A model generated the notes under the pieces. The model ran no database searches. It was not told where the DNA came from and saw nothing but the letters and a program-made list of their open reading frames with translations. From positions 1,091,952 through 1,155,951 of the forward strand of contig NZ_AP022581.1 of assembly GCF_010731535.1 (NCBI RefSeq): a stretch of DNA of 64,000 nt. The letters are read 5' to 3'. Of the stretch, positions 12,433 to 20,890 are shown piece by piece. The stretch is from Mycobacterium lacus (lineage in GTDB: Bacteria; Actinomycetota; Actinomycetes; Mycobacteriales; Mycobacteriaceae). How positions within the stretch are numbered: position 1 is the stretch's first letter; each line of letters opens with the position of its first letter. Position numbers and translations under genes: made by a program.

Positions 12433-13541
12433 CCCTTCGGCAGTCCGAGCAGCCGCTCGGCGATGATGTTGCGCTGAACCTCGGATGTTCCCCCGTAGAT
12501 CGTCGCGGCCAGTGCGTCCTGACGTTCGAAGAGCAGGTCCGGGTTGCCGGCCGAACCGGGGCCCGCTGCGACGGCACTTAGTTCCCAAACACGTTGCAGT
12601 GTAACCGATCCCATCAGCTTCAGGATGGCGGCCTCCGGACTGGGCCGGCCGGCGAGCTCGTTGGCCAGGGCGCGGTATCCGGTGGCCCGTAGCGCTTCCG
12701 CGTCGGCGAGCAGCGAGCCGAGCTCGGTGTAGATGTCCTCGCGGTCGCGGGCATGACCGCCGCGCACGGAGTCGAGCCCGCGGTTGATCTCGACCCAATT
12801 CATAATCCAGATCATCTGGCGCTCATGGTGCAACGACGACAACGCTACGTTCCAGCCGCCGCCCAGTGGCCCCAAGAGGTTCTCCAGCGGAATCTCGACG
12901 TCGTCGAGGAAAACCTCGCAGAACGTTTCGTCGGACGCCGACGCCATCCGGATGGGTTCGATCCGCACACCGTGCGAGCGCAGGTCCAGGATCAGGCAGG
13001 AGATGCCGCGGTGCTTCGGCGCGTCCGGATCGGTGCGGGCATACAGGGTGCACCACCGCGAGAGGTGCGCCTGGGTGGTCCAGATCTTGTGCCCGTTGAC
13101 GCGGAAGACATCCCCGTCGCGCTCGGCGCGGGTACGCAGGCTAGCGAAATCCGAGCCGGCCTCGGGCTCCGACATGCCCAGGGCCCACCATTCGTCGCCG
13201 CGGAGCAGGGGGACCAGCAGGCGGTCGATCTGCGCGGGCGTCCCGAACTGGCGGATGCCGGGTGCGACGACGTTGGGACCGGCGATGTTGGGAAGTTTGG
13301 GCGCCGACCGCATCGCTGCCTCGAGCCGGATTTCCATCGCGTCGCGCAAGCCGAGTGATCGGCCCCCGTGCTCGGGCGGCCAGGTGGGCTGTAGCCAGCC
13401 GGCCTCGAAAGCCATCCGCTGATACTCTCGCCGCAGCGCGAGATCCCAACGGTACCGGGGGTATTGCTGGTAATAGTCGGTGGGCAGAAAGTCGGTCAAC
13501 CACGCGCCGAACTCCTCGATAACGGGGACCGCCGTCGTCAT
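12429..13541 (-). CDS. acyl-CoA dehydrogenase
   Basis: A 370-residue ACAD. Motifs are PTWPPEHGGRSLG, GMSEPEAGSDFASLRTRA, FRVNGHKIWTTQAHLSRW, LHHERQMIWIMNW and a C-terminal YGGTSEVQRNIIAERLLG. ATG 13541 overlaps the stop of the first gene of the operon (ATGA). It is the large partner of the 350-residue protein encoded upstream. The N-terminal helical domain starts earlier than in fatty-acid ACADs, as in FadE enzymes for bulky side chains. The substrate is unknown. Confidence 0.88.
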   Translation of the reverse strand: MTTAVPVIEEFGAWLTDFLPTDYYQQYPRYRWDLALRREYQRMAFEAGWLQPTWPPEHGGRSLGLRDAMEIRLEAAMRSAPKLPNIAGPNVVAPGIRQFGTPAQIDRLLVPLLRGDEWWALGMSEPEAGSDFASLRTRAERDGDVFRVNGHKIWTTQAHLSRWCTLYARTDPDAPKHRGISCLILDLRSHGVRIEPIRMASASDETFCEVFLDDVEIPLENLLGPLGGGWNVALSSLHHERQMIWIMNWVEINRGLDSVRGGHARDREDIYTELGSLLADAEALRATGYRALANELAGRPSPEAAILKLMGSVTLQRVWELSAVAAGPGSAGNPDLLFERQDALAATIYGGTSEVQRNIIAERLLGLPKG

Positions 13542-14590
13542 GCCGCGCCTCCCACGAACCGGCGGCCCACGGCGTGGTAGAGCGCTCGACAGTCGCCCAG
13601 CAACGCGGCGCCCTGCCAGGCGTGCCGGACGTAGAGGTGGATGTCGTGCTCCCAGGTCTGCGCCAGCGCCCCGTGCACTTGGACCGCGGTACGCGCACAG
13701 TTGGCCGCCGCGTCACCGGCCGCAGCCTTGGCCAATGCCGCGGCGGTCCACGCATCGGGACGGGCCGCCGCCGCGTAGGTGAGGCTGCGGGCGCGCTCCA
13801 GGCCCACGTAGTTATCCGCCAGGGCGTGTTTGATCCCTTGGAATGCGCCGATCGGTGTGCCGAACTGGCGCCGCGACTTGGCATGCTCGACCGAGCGGAA
13901 CAGGGCGGCGCGGGCCACTCCCACCAGGTCGGCGGCGGCGGCGATCATCGGCGCCGTCAAGGCCGACTCGATGCCGTCGATGGGCGCGGTGGCCACGGGT
14001 TTGGTGTCGATCTCGACGTCGGCCACGGGTTGCGCGGGGTCGGTGGACTCAGTCGCCAGGACGGTCACACCGTCGCCAAAGCGTGCCACCGCGGCCACCG
14101 GTCCGTCGCCGGACGTGGCCAAAGTGACGATCAGCTCGGCACGAGACAGGTTGGGGACCGCGACCGCGCGTCCGCGCAAGCGTCCCTCCCGCAGCGTCAT
14201 CGGGGCTCCCGGCAGCCGACTCCCCGGCGGATGGACCGCCAGGGTGGCAACGACACCCCCGGCGATGTCGGCGAGCACCGACTCAAGCCCGGAGCCGCAG
14301 GCACGCGCGACACCCGCTGCCAGGCCGACGCTGCTCAACAAGGGGATGGGCGCGATCGCGGCGCCACATTCCTCGAGGACCACCGCCAGCTCGACCGGTC
14401 CGTAGTCGCCGGTCAAGTCGGGTGCCGCGAGTTCCGTCCAGCCGAGGTCCACGACAGTCTTCCACAGAGTGCGCCACCGCCCCGGATCGGTCATCGCTTG
14501 GCGGGCGGCGTCGGGCGGACACTCGGCACGCAGGGTGTCGCGCACGCTGTCGCGCAGCGCCAGCTGCTCCGAAGTCAGACCGACGTCCAT
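13538..14590 (-). CDS. acyl-CoA dehydrogenase family protein, first gene of operon
   Basis: A 350-residue FadE-family protein. ATG 14590 is preceded by AGAGG at a good distance, and the longer upstream frame would read through the divergent promoter. It shows RRQFGTPIGAFQGIKHALAD and VQVHGALAQTWEHDIHLYVRHA, the helical-bundle signatures of the smaller FadE partner. It heads the operon 14590 to 8880: four dehydrogenases then a CoA ligase. It is divergent from the LLM oxidoreductase gene, and the 39-bp gap holds a perfect 6+6 inverted repeat that could serve both genes. Confidence 0.87.
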   Translation of the reverse strand: MDVGLTSEQLALRDSVRDTLRAECPPDAARQAMTDPGRWRTLWKTVVDLGWTELAAPDLTGDYGPVELAVVLEECGAAIAPIPLLSSVGLAAGVARACGSGLESVLADIAGGVVATLAVHPPGSRLPGAPMTLREGRLRGRAVAVPNLSRAELIVTLATSGDGPVAAVARFGDGVTVLATESTDPAQPVADVEIDTKPVATAPIDGIESALTAPMIAAAADLVGVARAALFRSVEHAKSRRQFGTPIGAFQGIKHALADNYVGLERARSLTYAAAARPDAWTAAALAKAAAGDAAANCARTAVQVHGALAQTWEHDIHLYVRHAWQGAALLGDCRALYHAVGRRFVGGAA

Positions 14591-14610
14591 AAGACCTCTA
14601 ACATAATTAA

Positions 14611-14624
14611 GATAGTAAACTATC
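14611..14624. promoter_or_regulatory. inverted repeat GATAGT-AA-ACTATC in divergent promoter
   Basis: Perfect six-base arms around AA, lying between the start of the dehydrogenase operon (14590, minus) and the LLM gene (14630, plus). The surrounding 30 bp are AT-rich in a GC-rich window. TAAACT (14616-14621) on the plus strand and TACTAT on the minus strand fit the mycobacterial -10 (TANNNT), so a bound protein would cover both promoters. The regulator is unknown; the island's GntR and TetR-type proteins are candidates. Confidence 0.6.
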
Positions 14625-14629
14625 GATGC

Positions 14630-15490
14630 ATGGTCGAGTGGTATCTGTTCCTGCCCCAGGTGCGGTTGTCGGTGGCCGACATCGCGGAGCGTGCGCGCCA
14701 CGCCGAGGCCAATGGCTTCGACGGAATGGCGTTCATCGATCACCTCGAGGCGCCCGGGCTGCCCGATGAAAGCATTTGGGAGGCAATGGGCATCGCCACC
14801 TGGGTGGCGGCCAAGACGAAGCGGCTGCGGATCGGCCATCTCGTGCTCTGCGACGCGTTTCGGCATCCGGCCGTGCTCGCCAAGCAGGCTGTCACGCTGT
14901 CGGTGGCGTCCGAGGGCAGGTTCGACCTCGGCCTCGGAGCGGGATCTTGGCCCGGCGAGTTCACCAGATTCGATGTCGGCCAGCCGGATCCGATTGCCCG
15001 GGTCGAGCAATTGGCGCGCCACCTGGCCTTGATCAAGCAGTATTGGGGCGACGGGGAGCACGGGCAGGTTCCCCGGCCGGCGCATCTGATACCGCTGGTC
15101 CTCGGTGGCAGCGGACGCAGGATGATGGAACTTGTTCGTAAATACGCGGATTGGTGGAACCTGCAGGCGAACCACATCGACCGGCTACCCCGGCTGGCCG
15201 CCGCGGCGGGAACCGCACGGGTCTCGGTCCAGCAGATGGTGGGCTTCGTCCGGTCGGGCGGCGATCCCAGGGCCGTGCGCGAGCTGAGCACCCGGCGGTT
15301 CGGCTACCTGGGGTCGGGGCTGGTCTGCGGCGACGCCGACGAGTTGGTTGCGCACTTCGCGGGCCTGGCCGCCCAGCGGGTCGAGCGCTTCTACGTGTGG
15401 TTCGCCGATTTCGCCGTCCCGGATTCCTTGCACGAGTTCGGCGAATCGGTGATCAAGGCGTTCCCTGGCGCCGGCGGCGGGCTTCGGTAG
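14630..15490 (+). CDS. LLM-class (luciferase-like) oxidoreductase
   Basis: A 286-residue TIM-barrel flavin or F420 oxidoreductase. Seen are RHAEANGFDGMAFIDHLEAPG, RLRIGHLVLCDAFRHPAVLAKQ (split across a helix and strand) and RFDLGLGAGSWPGEF. It is probably F420-dependent, as are most mycobacterial members, but the cofactor is not proven by sequence. ATG 14630 follows a TAAACT -10-like box by eight bases and has no ribosome site, so the mRNA is probably leaderless. Its last 38 bases overlap the convergent SDR gene. Confidence 0.85.
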   Translation: MVEWYLFLPQVRLSVADIAERARHAEANGFDGMAFIDHLEAPGLPDESIWEAMGIATWVAAKTKRLRIGHLVLCDAFRHPAVLAKQAVTLSVASEGRFDLGLGAGSWPGEFTRFDVGQPDPIARVEQLARHLALIKQYWGDGEHGQVPRPAHLIPLVLGGSGRRMMELVRKYADWWNLQANHIDRLPRLAAAAGTARVSVQQMVGFVRSGGDPRAVRELSTRRFGYLGSGLVCGDADELVAHFAGLAAQRVERFYVWFADFAVPDSLHEFGESVIKAFPGAGGGLR

Positions 15491-16178
15491 GCACAATCGG
15501 CGGCCGTGCGAAGGGACCGCGTTGCACGGCGCTCAGCCGGATCTCCGGCAGGTCGACCGAGGGGTCGACGGTGTCCAGCCAGGCGACCGCCTCGGCGATG
15601 TCCGACACCTGGATCGCGTGCATCTCGAACGGAACGTCTTGCAGCATCTCGGTTTCCACCGGCCCCGGCGTCACGAGATGAACGCTGATGCCGTCACGGT
15701 CGACTTCGAGCGCCAGTGCGCGGGCGAACGCGTTCATGCCCGCCTTCGACGCGGAGTAGGCGGTGCGGGCCATCATCGGCTCGTGTGCCGCGGACGACGA
15801 GATGAACACCAGCCGGGAACCCGCCCGCATCCGGGGCAGCACCGCGGAGGTCACCACAAAGCAGGAGTCGAGGTTGGCCGACAGGATCGTTCGCCACTGC
15901 TCGAATGTCTGCTTGCGGGCGTAGGTTCCGCCGAGCGTACCCGCCGCATGAACCACGAGGTCGACCGCCTCGAGTGGGGTTAGCGCAGCGGAGAATCCGG
16001 CCGGGTCGGACGCGTCGGCCACGATGTGGCGCGCGCCGATCTCATCGGCCGCCGCCCGCAACGGACCCGCGCGCCGCGCCAGCAGCACCACGTCATAGCC
16101 GAGCTCGCACAGCTTGCGGCCGCACGCTTTTCCAATCCCGCCGCTGCCGCCGGTGACCAGCGCGCTTCTGGCGTTCAA
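15453..16178 (-). CDS. short-chain dehydrogenase/reductase
   Basis: A 241-residue Rossmann enzyme. Cofactor motif TGGSGGIGKACG, NAG-equivalent HAAGTLGG, catalytic Ser in VFISSSAAHEP and YSASK. The start is TTG 16178, coupled to the GntR stop (TTGA overlap). An acidic residue after strand beta2 is not evident and RR follows LLA, so NADP(H) preference is plausible. It would oxidise or reduce a hydroxyl/keto group of the island's substrate. It is co-transcribed with the GntR regulator. Confidence 0.87.
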   Translation of the reverse strand: MNARSALVTGGSGGIGKACGRKLCELGYDVVLLARRAGPLRAAADEIGARHIVADASDPAGFSAALTPLEAVDLVVHAAGTLGGTYARKQTFEQWRTILSANLDSCFVVTSAVLPRMRAGSRLVFISSSAAHEPMMARTAYSASKAGMNAFARALALEVDRDGISVHLVTPGPVETEMLQDVPFEMHAIQVSDIAEAVAWLDTVDPSVDLPEIRLSAVQRGPFARPPIVPTEARRRRQGTP

Positions 16179-16996
16179 GGGTGCCGGATATCCCGCGGAC
16201 GTGACAATGCTTGCGGCGACAGCGCATAGATCCGCTGATCGGGTTTGCCGGACAACACGTAGGTCTGGGTGTCGGCGAGGTGGCGGGCCGCGATCCGGCG
16301 GGCCCGGTCGACGTCACCGTCCGCGATTGTCTCGGCCAGCTTGATGTGCGTGTTGAGCACGGCGCGCCGCTTGGCCAGCGACGGGTAGGTGCCGCGCGCC
16401 GAGCTCTCGTCGGCCCACTGCCGCTCATGGCTGGTCCACAGCGACTCCAGGCTGCCGACGACCGCGATGATGGTGTGGTTGCCGCAGCCGCGGACGACGA
16501 GATCGTGGAATTGACGGCCGATTTCGGTGAAGAGCCGACCGTCGTCGAGGTGCTCGGCCATGGATTCGTTGACCTGCTTGAGTTCCGGCACCAGGGTGTT
16601 CGCGCGGTCGGGCCGTTGGGCCGCCAGCGCGGCGCAGGCGGGCTCGAGCTCCCGCAACGCCGCGCCCAGGTCGGCGACGGCGACGGCCTCGCTCTGCAAC
16701 AGCAGGCCGAGCATGTAGGCGGCACTGGCCTTCGCCGGTGCGTGCACGACGGCGCCGCCGCGGTTGCCCCGCCGGACCGAGACCAAGCCCTCGGTTTCCA
16801 AGATCCGCAGCGCTTCCCGCAGCGAGACCAGGCTGACGTTGAACTGTTCGACGAGCACCTCCTGGCGTGGCAAGAGATCGCCGTCGGCAAGCTCGCCGTC
16901 GATGATCTGGCGACGCAGTTCGTCGGCTACGATTTCGGCGATCCTCGGCGCCGACAATCGGCGACGGGCGTCGGGGCCAACTCCCAGGGCGGTCAT
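16175..16996 (-). CDS. GntR/FadR-family transcriptional regulator
   Basis: A 273-residue protein. Winged helix-turn-helix about 15-85 (LLPRQEVLVEQFNVSLVSLREALR, ETEGLVSVRRGNRGG), then an all-helical FCD ligand domain with metal-type His/Asp residues (EIGRQFHDLVVRGCGNHTI; ARRIAARHLADTQ). Members bind CoA esters or acids. ATG 16996 is preceded by TAAAAT plus six bases, a textbook leaderless promoter. The gene is divergent from the CoA transferase (35-bp gap), which it probably controls along with the downstream SDR. Confidence 0.88.
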   Translation of the reverse strand: MTALGVGPDARRRLSAPRIAEIVADELRRQIIDGELADGDLLPRQEVLVEQFNVSLVSLREALRILETEGLVSVRRGNRGGAVVHAPAKASAAYMLGLLLQSEAVAVADLGAALRELEPACAALAAQRPDRANTLVPELKQVNESMAEHLDDGRLFTEIGRQFHDLVVRGCGNHTIIAVVGSLESLWTSHERQWADESSARGTYPSLAKRRAVLNTHIKLAETIADGDVDRARRIAARHLADTQTYVLSGKPDQRIYALSPQALSRPRDIRHP

Positions 16997-17031
16997 CCGA
17001 TTATTTTAGCAGTAATGGTATAAATAGCCGG
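16997..17031. promoter_or_regulatory. overlapping divergent leaderless promoters (gntR / CoA transferase)
   Basis: A 35-bp AT-rich gap. Minus strand: TAAAAT at about 17003-17008, six bases from the ATG at 16996. Plus strand: TATAAA at 17019-17024, seven bases from the GTG at 17032. Both transcripts should start at or near their start codons. The ATGGTATAAAT stretch loosely resembles GntR/FadR-type operators built on GTATA cores. Autoregulation is inferred. Confidence 0.65.
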
Positions 17032-19419
17032 GTGAGTCGCGGGTCCGAGAGCCGGCCGACGCCGCTGGACGGATTACGTGTCGTCGAGATCAGCGACCGG
17101 ATAGCCGGCGGCTACTGCGGCAAGCTCTTGGTCGATGCCGGCGCCCAGGTGCGCAAAATCGAACCGCTGCACGGAGATTCGTTGCGGCGGTTCTCCGCCA
17201 CCTGTTCGCGGATTCCGCAGGGTCAACCCTCGCCGTTGTACTGCTACCTCAACGCGGGTAAGCGCAGCCTGACCTGCTCGCTGGATTCGCAGCGATGTCG
17301 TGCCGAACTCGCCGCGGCCGACGTCGTGATCGTCACCGCCGGACGGTCGCGGGCGGCGCAACTCGGGGTCGATCCGCAGCGGTTGCTGACCGACTCGCCG
17401 CGGGTGATCGTCGTCACCATCTCCGACTTCGGCTGGACCGGTCCCTATGCCGATCGCGCAGCCACCGAGTTCACGCTGCAGGCATGGGCGGGCTCGCCTG
17501 GCTTCCGAGGTGACCCCGCCGGGCCGCCCATCTCGATCGGCGGCGACCTGGGGGAGTACATGGGCGGGGCGTTCGCCGCGTTCGGTGCGCTGGCCGTGCG
17601 CCGCCGCGTCGAGCACGGCGGCCCGGGCGAACATCTGGACCTGTCCATGCTCGAGGCGATGACCCTGATGCAGAGCAGCGAATGGCTGCACTCTCAGCTG
17701 CTGCGGGTCCCTCCGGTCCGCCGCACCCTCGAGGTCCCCTCGATCGAGCCGGCCAGGGACGGTTACGTCGGGATCACCATGGTCACCGGTCAGCAGTGGC
17801 TCGACTTCGCCGCGATGGTCGAATGCCCACGGTTAGCGGAGATTCCCCAGCTGCGTTTCCAGATCGGCCGCTGGGAATACCGCGACCTCATCCGCGAGCT
17901 GATCGGGCCCTGGATGGCCGCACGGACCGTCGACGAGATCGTCGCGCTGGGCGAGCTCTTCCGGCTGCCGATCGCGGCGTTGGGCAATGGCGCGACGATC
18001 CCGGACATGGACTACGTGACCGAGCGCGCGGTGTTCGTCCGCAACCCCGCGGGCTTTCGTCAGCCACGCCCACCGTGGTTGATGTCGCGGTGCGCGCCGG
18101 CCCCGGTGCGCGGCACGGCAGCGCCGGGTGAGGCCAACGACGAGTCCCCCTGGCGGAAAAGCCAACCCGAACGGGAGCCCGCGCCGCCGGGGTTGCCGCT
18201 ACAGGGCGTTCGCATCCTCGACCTGACCGCGTTCTGGGCCGGGCCGGCCGCCACCCACCTGCTCGCCGCGTTCGGCGCCGACGTCGTCAAGGTGGAGTCG
18301 ATCCAGCGGCCCGACGGCATCCGCTACTCCGGCGGCATGCGCACCGACGTGGACGACTGGTGGGAGTACGGCTGGGTGTTCCACGCGATGAACACCAACA
18401 AGCGTTCGGTCACACTGGATTTGGGCTCTGGCGAGGGACGCCGGTTGTTCCTTTCTCTGGCCGCTGGTGCCGACGTGGTCATCGAGAACTTCTCGCCGCG
18501 AGTGATGGACCACTTCGGGCTCACCGCCGACGTGCTGCTGGAGGTGAACCCGAAACTCGTCGTCGCCCGGATGCCCGCGTTCGGGCTGGAAGGTCCGTGG
18601 CGCGAGCGTGTCGGATTCGCGCCCACCATGGAGCAGATCGGCGGCCTGGCCTGGGTGACCGGACTACCCGACGCTCCGCCGGTGCCGCCGCGCGGTGCCT
18701 GTGATCCGCTGGCCGGGGTGCACGCCGCGTTCGCCGTGCTGGCCGCGTTGCAGTTCGCCGAGCGCACCGGATCGGGCCAGCTGGTCGAGCTGCCGATGGT
18801 CGAAACAGTGTTGAACGTCACCGCAATTCAGCCGATCGAGCACGAGGTGTTCGGGATAACGCTAGGCCGGCGGGGCAACCGCGGTCATGGCCTGGCCATC
18901 CAGAACATCTACCGCTGCGCCGGCCCGGACGACGAGTGGATCGCGGTCGCGGTGCATGACGACCGGCAGTGGCAGGCGCTGGTTGTGGTGATGGATCGGC
19001 CCTCTTGGTGCGACGAGGGCATGTCGACCGTCGCCGGGCGGCGGGAGCGCGCCGACGAGATCGACGGTCACCTGGGGGACTGGTTCGCCGGGCAGCCCCT
19101 TGAATCGACGGTGGAGCGCCTGGCCGGCGCGGGTATCCCGGTGGCGCCCGTCGTCTCGCCGTCGCTGGTGACCGAGGACCCGCAACTGCGCGATCGAGGG
19201 TTCTTCGAGGCGCTGGACCACCCCCGCACCGGCGTCGGCCTGTATCCCACTCCGCCGTTCGCCAAGCTGGCCGGCCAGGACAGGTGGCTGATGCGCCCGC
19301 CTCCGACGCTCGGCGAACACAATGGGGAGATACTGCGCGAAAGATGCGGGCTCACCGAGGACGAACTCGCTCGCCTGGCGGTCATCGAGGTGATTGGGAC
19401 CCGTCCGAAGGGTTTGTAG
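17032..19419 (+). CDS. tandem CaiB/BaiF-type CoA transferase (two fused domains)
   Basis: A 795-residue protein made of two family III CoA-transferase domains. Domain 1 is about 12-350 (LDGLRVVEISDRIAGGYCGK, then GGDLGEYMGG with Asp172). A Pro/Arg-rich linker covers about 355-385. Domain 2 is about 388-790 (LQGVRILDLTAFWAGPAATHLLAAFG, then RGACDPLAGVHAAF with Asp558). Each domain keeps an Asp where the covalent Asp of formyl-CoA transferase lies. The family normally works as an intertwined dimer of single domains, so this chain may fold as a pseudo-dimer. It would transfer CoA between a donor and an acid of the island's pathway. GTG 17032 is leaderless. Confidence 0.9.
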   Translation: MSRGSESRPTPLDGLRVVEISDRIAGGYCGKLLVDAGAQVRKIEPLHGDSLRRFSATCSRIPQGQPSPLYCYLNAGKRSLTCSLDSQRCRAELAAADVVIVTAGRSRAAQLGVDPQRLLTDSPRVIVVTISDFGWTGPYADRAATEFTLQAWAGSPGFRGDPAGPPISIGGDLGEYMGGAFAAFGALAVRRRVEHGGPGEHLDLSMLEAMTLMQSSEWLHSQLLRVPPVRRTLEVPSIEPARDGYVGITMVTGQQWLDFAAMVECPRLAEIPQLRFQIGRWEYRDLIRELIGPWMAARTVDEIVALGELFRLPIAALGNGATIPDMDYVTERAVFVRNPAGFRQPRPPWLMSRCAPAPVRGTAAPGEANDESPWRKSQPEREPAPPGLPLQGVRILDLTAFWAGPAATHLLAAFGADVVKVESIQRPDGIRYSGGMRTDVDDWWEYGWVFHAMNTNKRSVTLDLGSGEGRRLFLSLAAGADVVIENFSPRVMDHFGLTADVLLEVNPKLVVARMPAFGLEGPWRERVGFAPTMEQIGGLAWVTGLPDAPPVPPRGACDPLAGVHAAFAVLAALQFAERTGSGQLVELPMVETVLNVTAIQPIEHEVFGITLGRRGNRGHGLAIQNIYRCAGPDDEWIAVAVHDDRQWQALVVVMDRPSWCDEGMSTVAGRRERADEIDGHLGDWFAGQPLESTVERLAGAGIPVAPVVSPSLVTEDPQLRDRGFFEALDHPRTGVGLYPTPPFAKLAGQDRWLMRPPPTLGEHNGEILRERCGLTEDELARLAVIEVIGTRPKGL

Positions 19420-19433
19420 GAGGGCAATGCAGC

Positions 19434-19574
19434 GTGACCGTCGATGAGACCCTGTGCGAGGCCAACGGGTTGGGCGACGCCGCATCGTCGGCGATTGTGA
19501 ATCCTGCGACGGGACGCGCCGACGGGCCGTCGTGTGGTTCACTCTCGGCGCGGCGCCGACGACCCTGGGGGTGA
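19434..19574 (+). pseudogene. ferredoxin remnant (N-terminal part only)
   Basis: GTG 19434 follows an AGGAGGG ribosome site and is 15 bases after the CoA transferase stop. It begins VTVDETLCEANGL, the N-terminus of mycobacterial [3Fe-4S] ferredoxins that serve P450s (usual pattern: first cluster Cys in CEANGLC). After Leu the sequence no longer fits: the second and later cluster Cys are missing and the frame ends at 47 codons with an unrelated tail. The remnant abuts a P450 stub on the other strand, so one deletion probably removed both 3' ends. Confidence 0.68.
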
Positions 19575-19683
19575 GGTCGTGCCGGAAGAGCGGCCTGGTG
19601 CGCGGCAAGTCGGCAAACAGCTCGTCGGGAAAACCATTGCGCCACAAGGCGAAATCGGAGAGATCCACTGTGGCAGCCGTCAT
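19490..19683 (-). pseudogene. cytochrome P450 remnant (N-terminal part only)
   Basis: ATG 19683 has a strong ribosome site (GGAGGACAGG) and encodes TVDLSDFALWRNGFPDELF then RTRPLFRHDLTP, typical of bacterial P450 N-termini. Similarity fades after about 45-60 codons, near 19490-19540. No I-helix, ExxR or heme Cys loop follows; the continuing open frame is just antisense to the CoA transferase gene. With the ferredoxin stub it indicates loss of a P450/ferredoxin pair. The left boundary is approximate. Confidence 0.65.
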
Positions 19684-19726
19684 CGGCACCTGTCCTCCGG
19701 CCAACGGTTGACGTGTAATCATTAAA

Positions 19727-19740
19727 ATAGTAACAATAAC
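19727..19740. promoter_or_regulatory. AT-rich motif ATAGTAACAATAAC upstream of Rieske gene
   Basis: It lies in the promoter gap between the P450 stub (minus) and the Rieske oxygenase (plus). It matches 12 of 14 positions of ATAGTGACAATAAA at 24467-24480, upstream of the other Rieske gene. AAAATAG just before it can act as a -10. It is a candidate operator shared within the island; the binder is unknown. Confidence 0.45.
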
Positions 19741-19790
19741 AATTGCGGGCGAACGTCTCGATGGTCGACCGGGGAACGGAGAGCTCAGCC

Positions 19791-20879
19791 ATGGATCCGT
19801 CGGAAGGCGAGTTCGGGCAGGCCGGCATCGCGCTGTCGACGTACCGTTTCCCGACGGGCTGGTTCATCGTCGCCTTCGCATCCGACCTCGCCGCGGGTCA
19901 GGTCAAGCGAGCGCACTACTTCGGTGAGGAGCTGGTTCTGTTTCGCACCGCCTCGGGCCGGGTGCACGTGCTGGACGCCTACTGTCAACACCTCGGCGCC
20001 AACCTGGGCGTCGGCGGTGCCGTGGAAGGTGAGGAAATCGTCTGTCCCTGGCACGGCTGGCACTGGCGCGGTGATGGCACCAATGCCCTGATCCCCTACA
20101 GCAAGATCGGCTGCAAGACCAACGTCCGCATCCGTGCCTACCCGAGCATCCAGTGGTACGGCTTCATCCTGGCCTGGCACGAGCGTCACGGCCGCGCGCC
20201 GTACTGGCAGCCACCGGTGCTGCCCGAGCTGGAGACCGGCGAATACTACCCGCTGCACCCGCACACCCAAATGCTCAATCGGGTCAAGGTGCACCCGCAA
20301 ATGATCGTCGAGAACGCCGCCGACCCGTATCACGTTCAGTACGTGCACAAGGCCGCCAGCCCCGCGACCACGGCATCGTTCGAGGTTTCGGGCTACCACC
20401 TGCACGCCACCGTCAACGCCCATTTCGGCGGCGGCCGCGCGTCGACCTGGTTGACGCCGAACGGACCGGTCGACGCCAAGATTGTCTACGACAACTACTC
20501 ACTAGGACTGGGACTGGTTCGCTTCCCCAGCGAGCTGGTGGCCACCGTCCAGGTCACCGGGCAGACACCGGTCGACGAGGACTACACCGACTACTTCTAT
20601 GCCCAGGCTTCGGTGCGCGAGCCCGGCGACACCGGCGACGTGCCCACTGGCCGAGCCGCCAAGTTCCTGGCGCTGCAGCAAGAGGTCATCAAACAGGACT
20701 TCTTCACCTGGGAGAACATGAAATACCTGGAAAGGCCGAACCTGGCGCCCGAAGAGGCACACGATTATGCCGCCCTGCGTCGCTGGGCGCATCGCTTCTA
20801 CCCAGGCCCGCAACCCTCGCCCGCAGACTTCGGATACACCGCCGACGGTCAGCCCGACCCGGCGGCCGCCAAAGCTTGA
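19791..20879 (+). CDS. Rieske non-heme iron oxygenase, KshA-like
   Basis: A 362-residue oxygenase component. Rieske [2Fe-2S] ligands are C65, H67 (CQH) and C85, H88 (CPWH). The mononuclear iron site is in ENAADPYHVQYVHK with N175, D178, H181 and H186. The GWHWRGDG and IPYSK stretches resemble 3-ketosteroid 9alpha-hydroxylase (KshA), so hydroxylation of a steroid or steroid-like ring or CoA thioester is plausible. A separate reductase would be needed and is not in the window. ATG 19791 is preferred because CGGAGAG precedes it; ATG 19761 is also in frame. The gene looks intact, unlike its neighbours. Confidence 0.88.
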   Translation: MDPSEGEFGQAGIALSTYRFPTGWFIVAFASDLAAGQVKRAHYFGEELVLFRTASGRVHVLDAYCQHLGANLGVGGAVEGEEIVCPWHGWHWRGDGTNALIPYSKIGCKTNVRIRAYPSIQWYGFILAWHERHGRAPYWQPPVLPELETGEYYPLHPHTQMLNRVKVHPQMIVENAADPYHVQYVHKAASPATTASFEVSGYHLHATVNAHFGGGRASTWLTPNGPVDAKIVYDNYSLGLGLVRFPSELVATVQVTGQTPVDEDYTDYFYAQASVREPGDTGDVPTGRAAKFLALQQEVIKQDFFTWENMKYLERPNLAPEEAHDYAALRRWAHRFYPGPQPSPADFGYTADGQPDPAAAKA

Positions 20880-20890
20880 CTGGCAGCCCA

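Noticed and set aside
13574..14629. Long N-terminal extension of the LLM oxidoreductase
   Set aside because: It would read antisense through the first dehydrogenase gene and the divergent promoter; ATG 14630 fits the family start.
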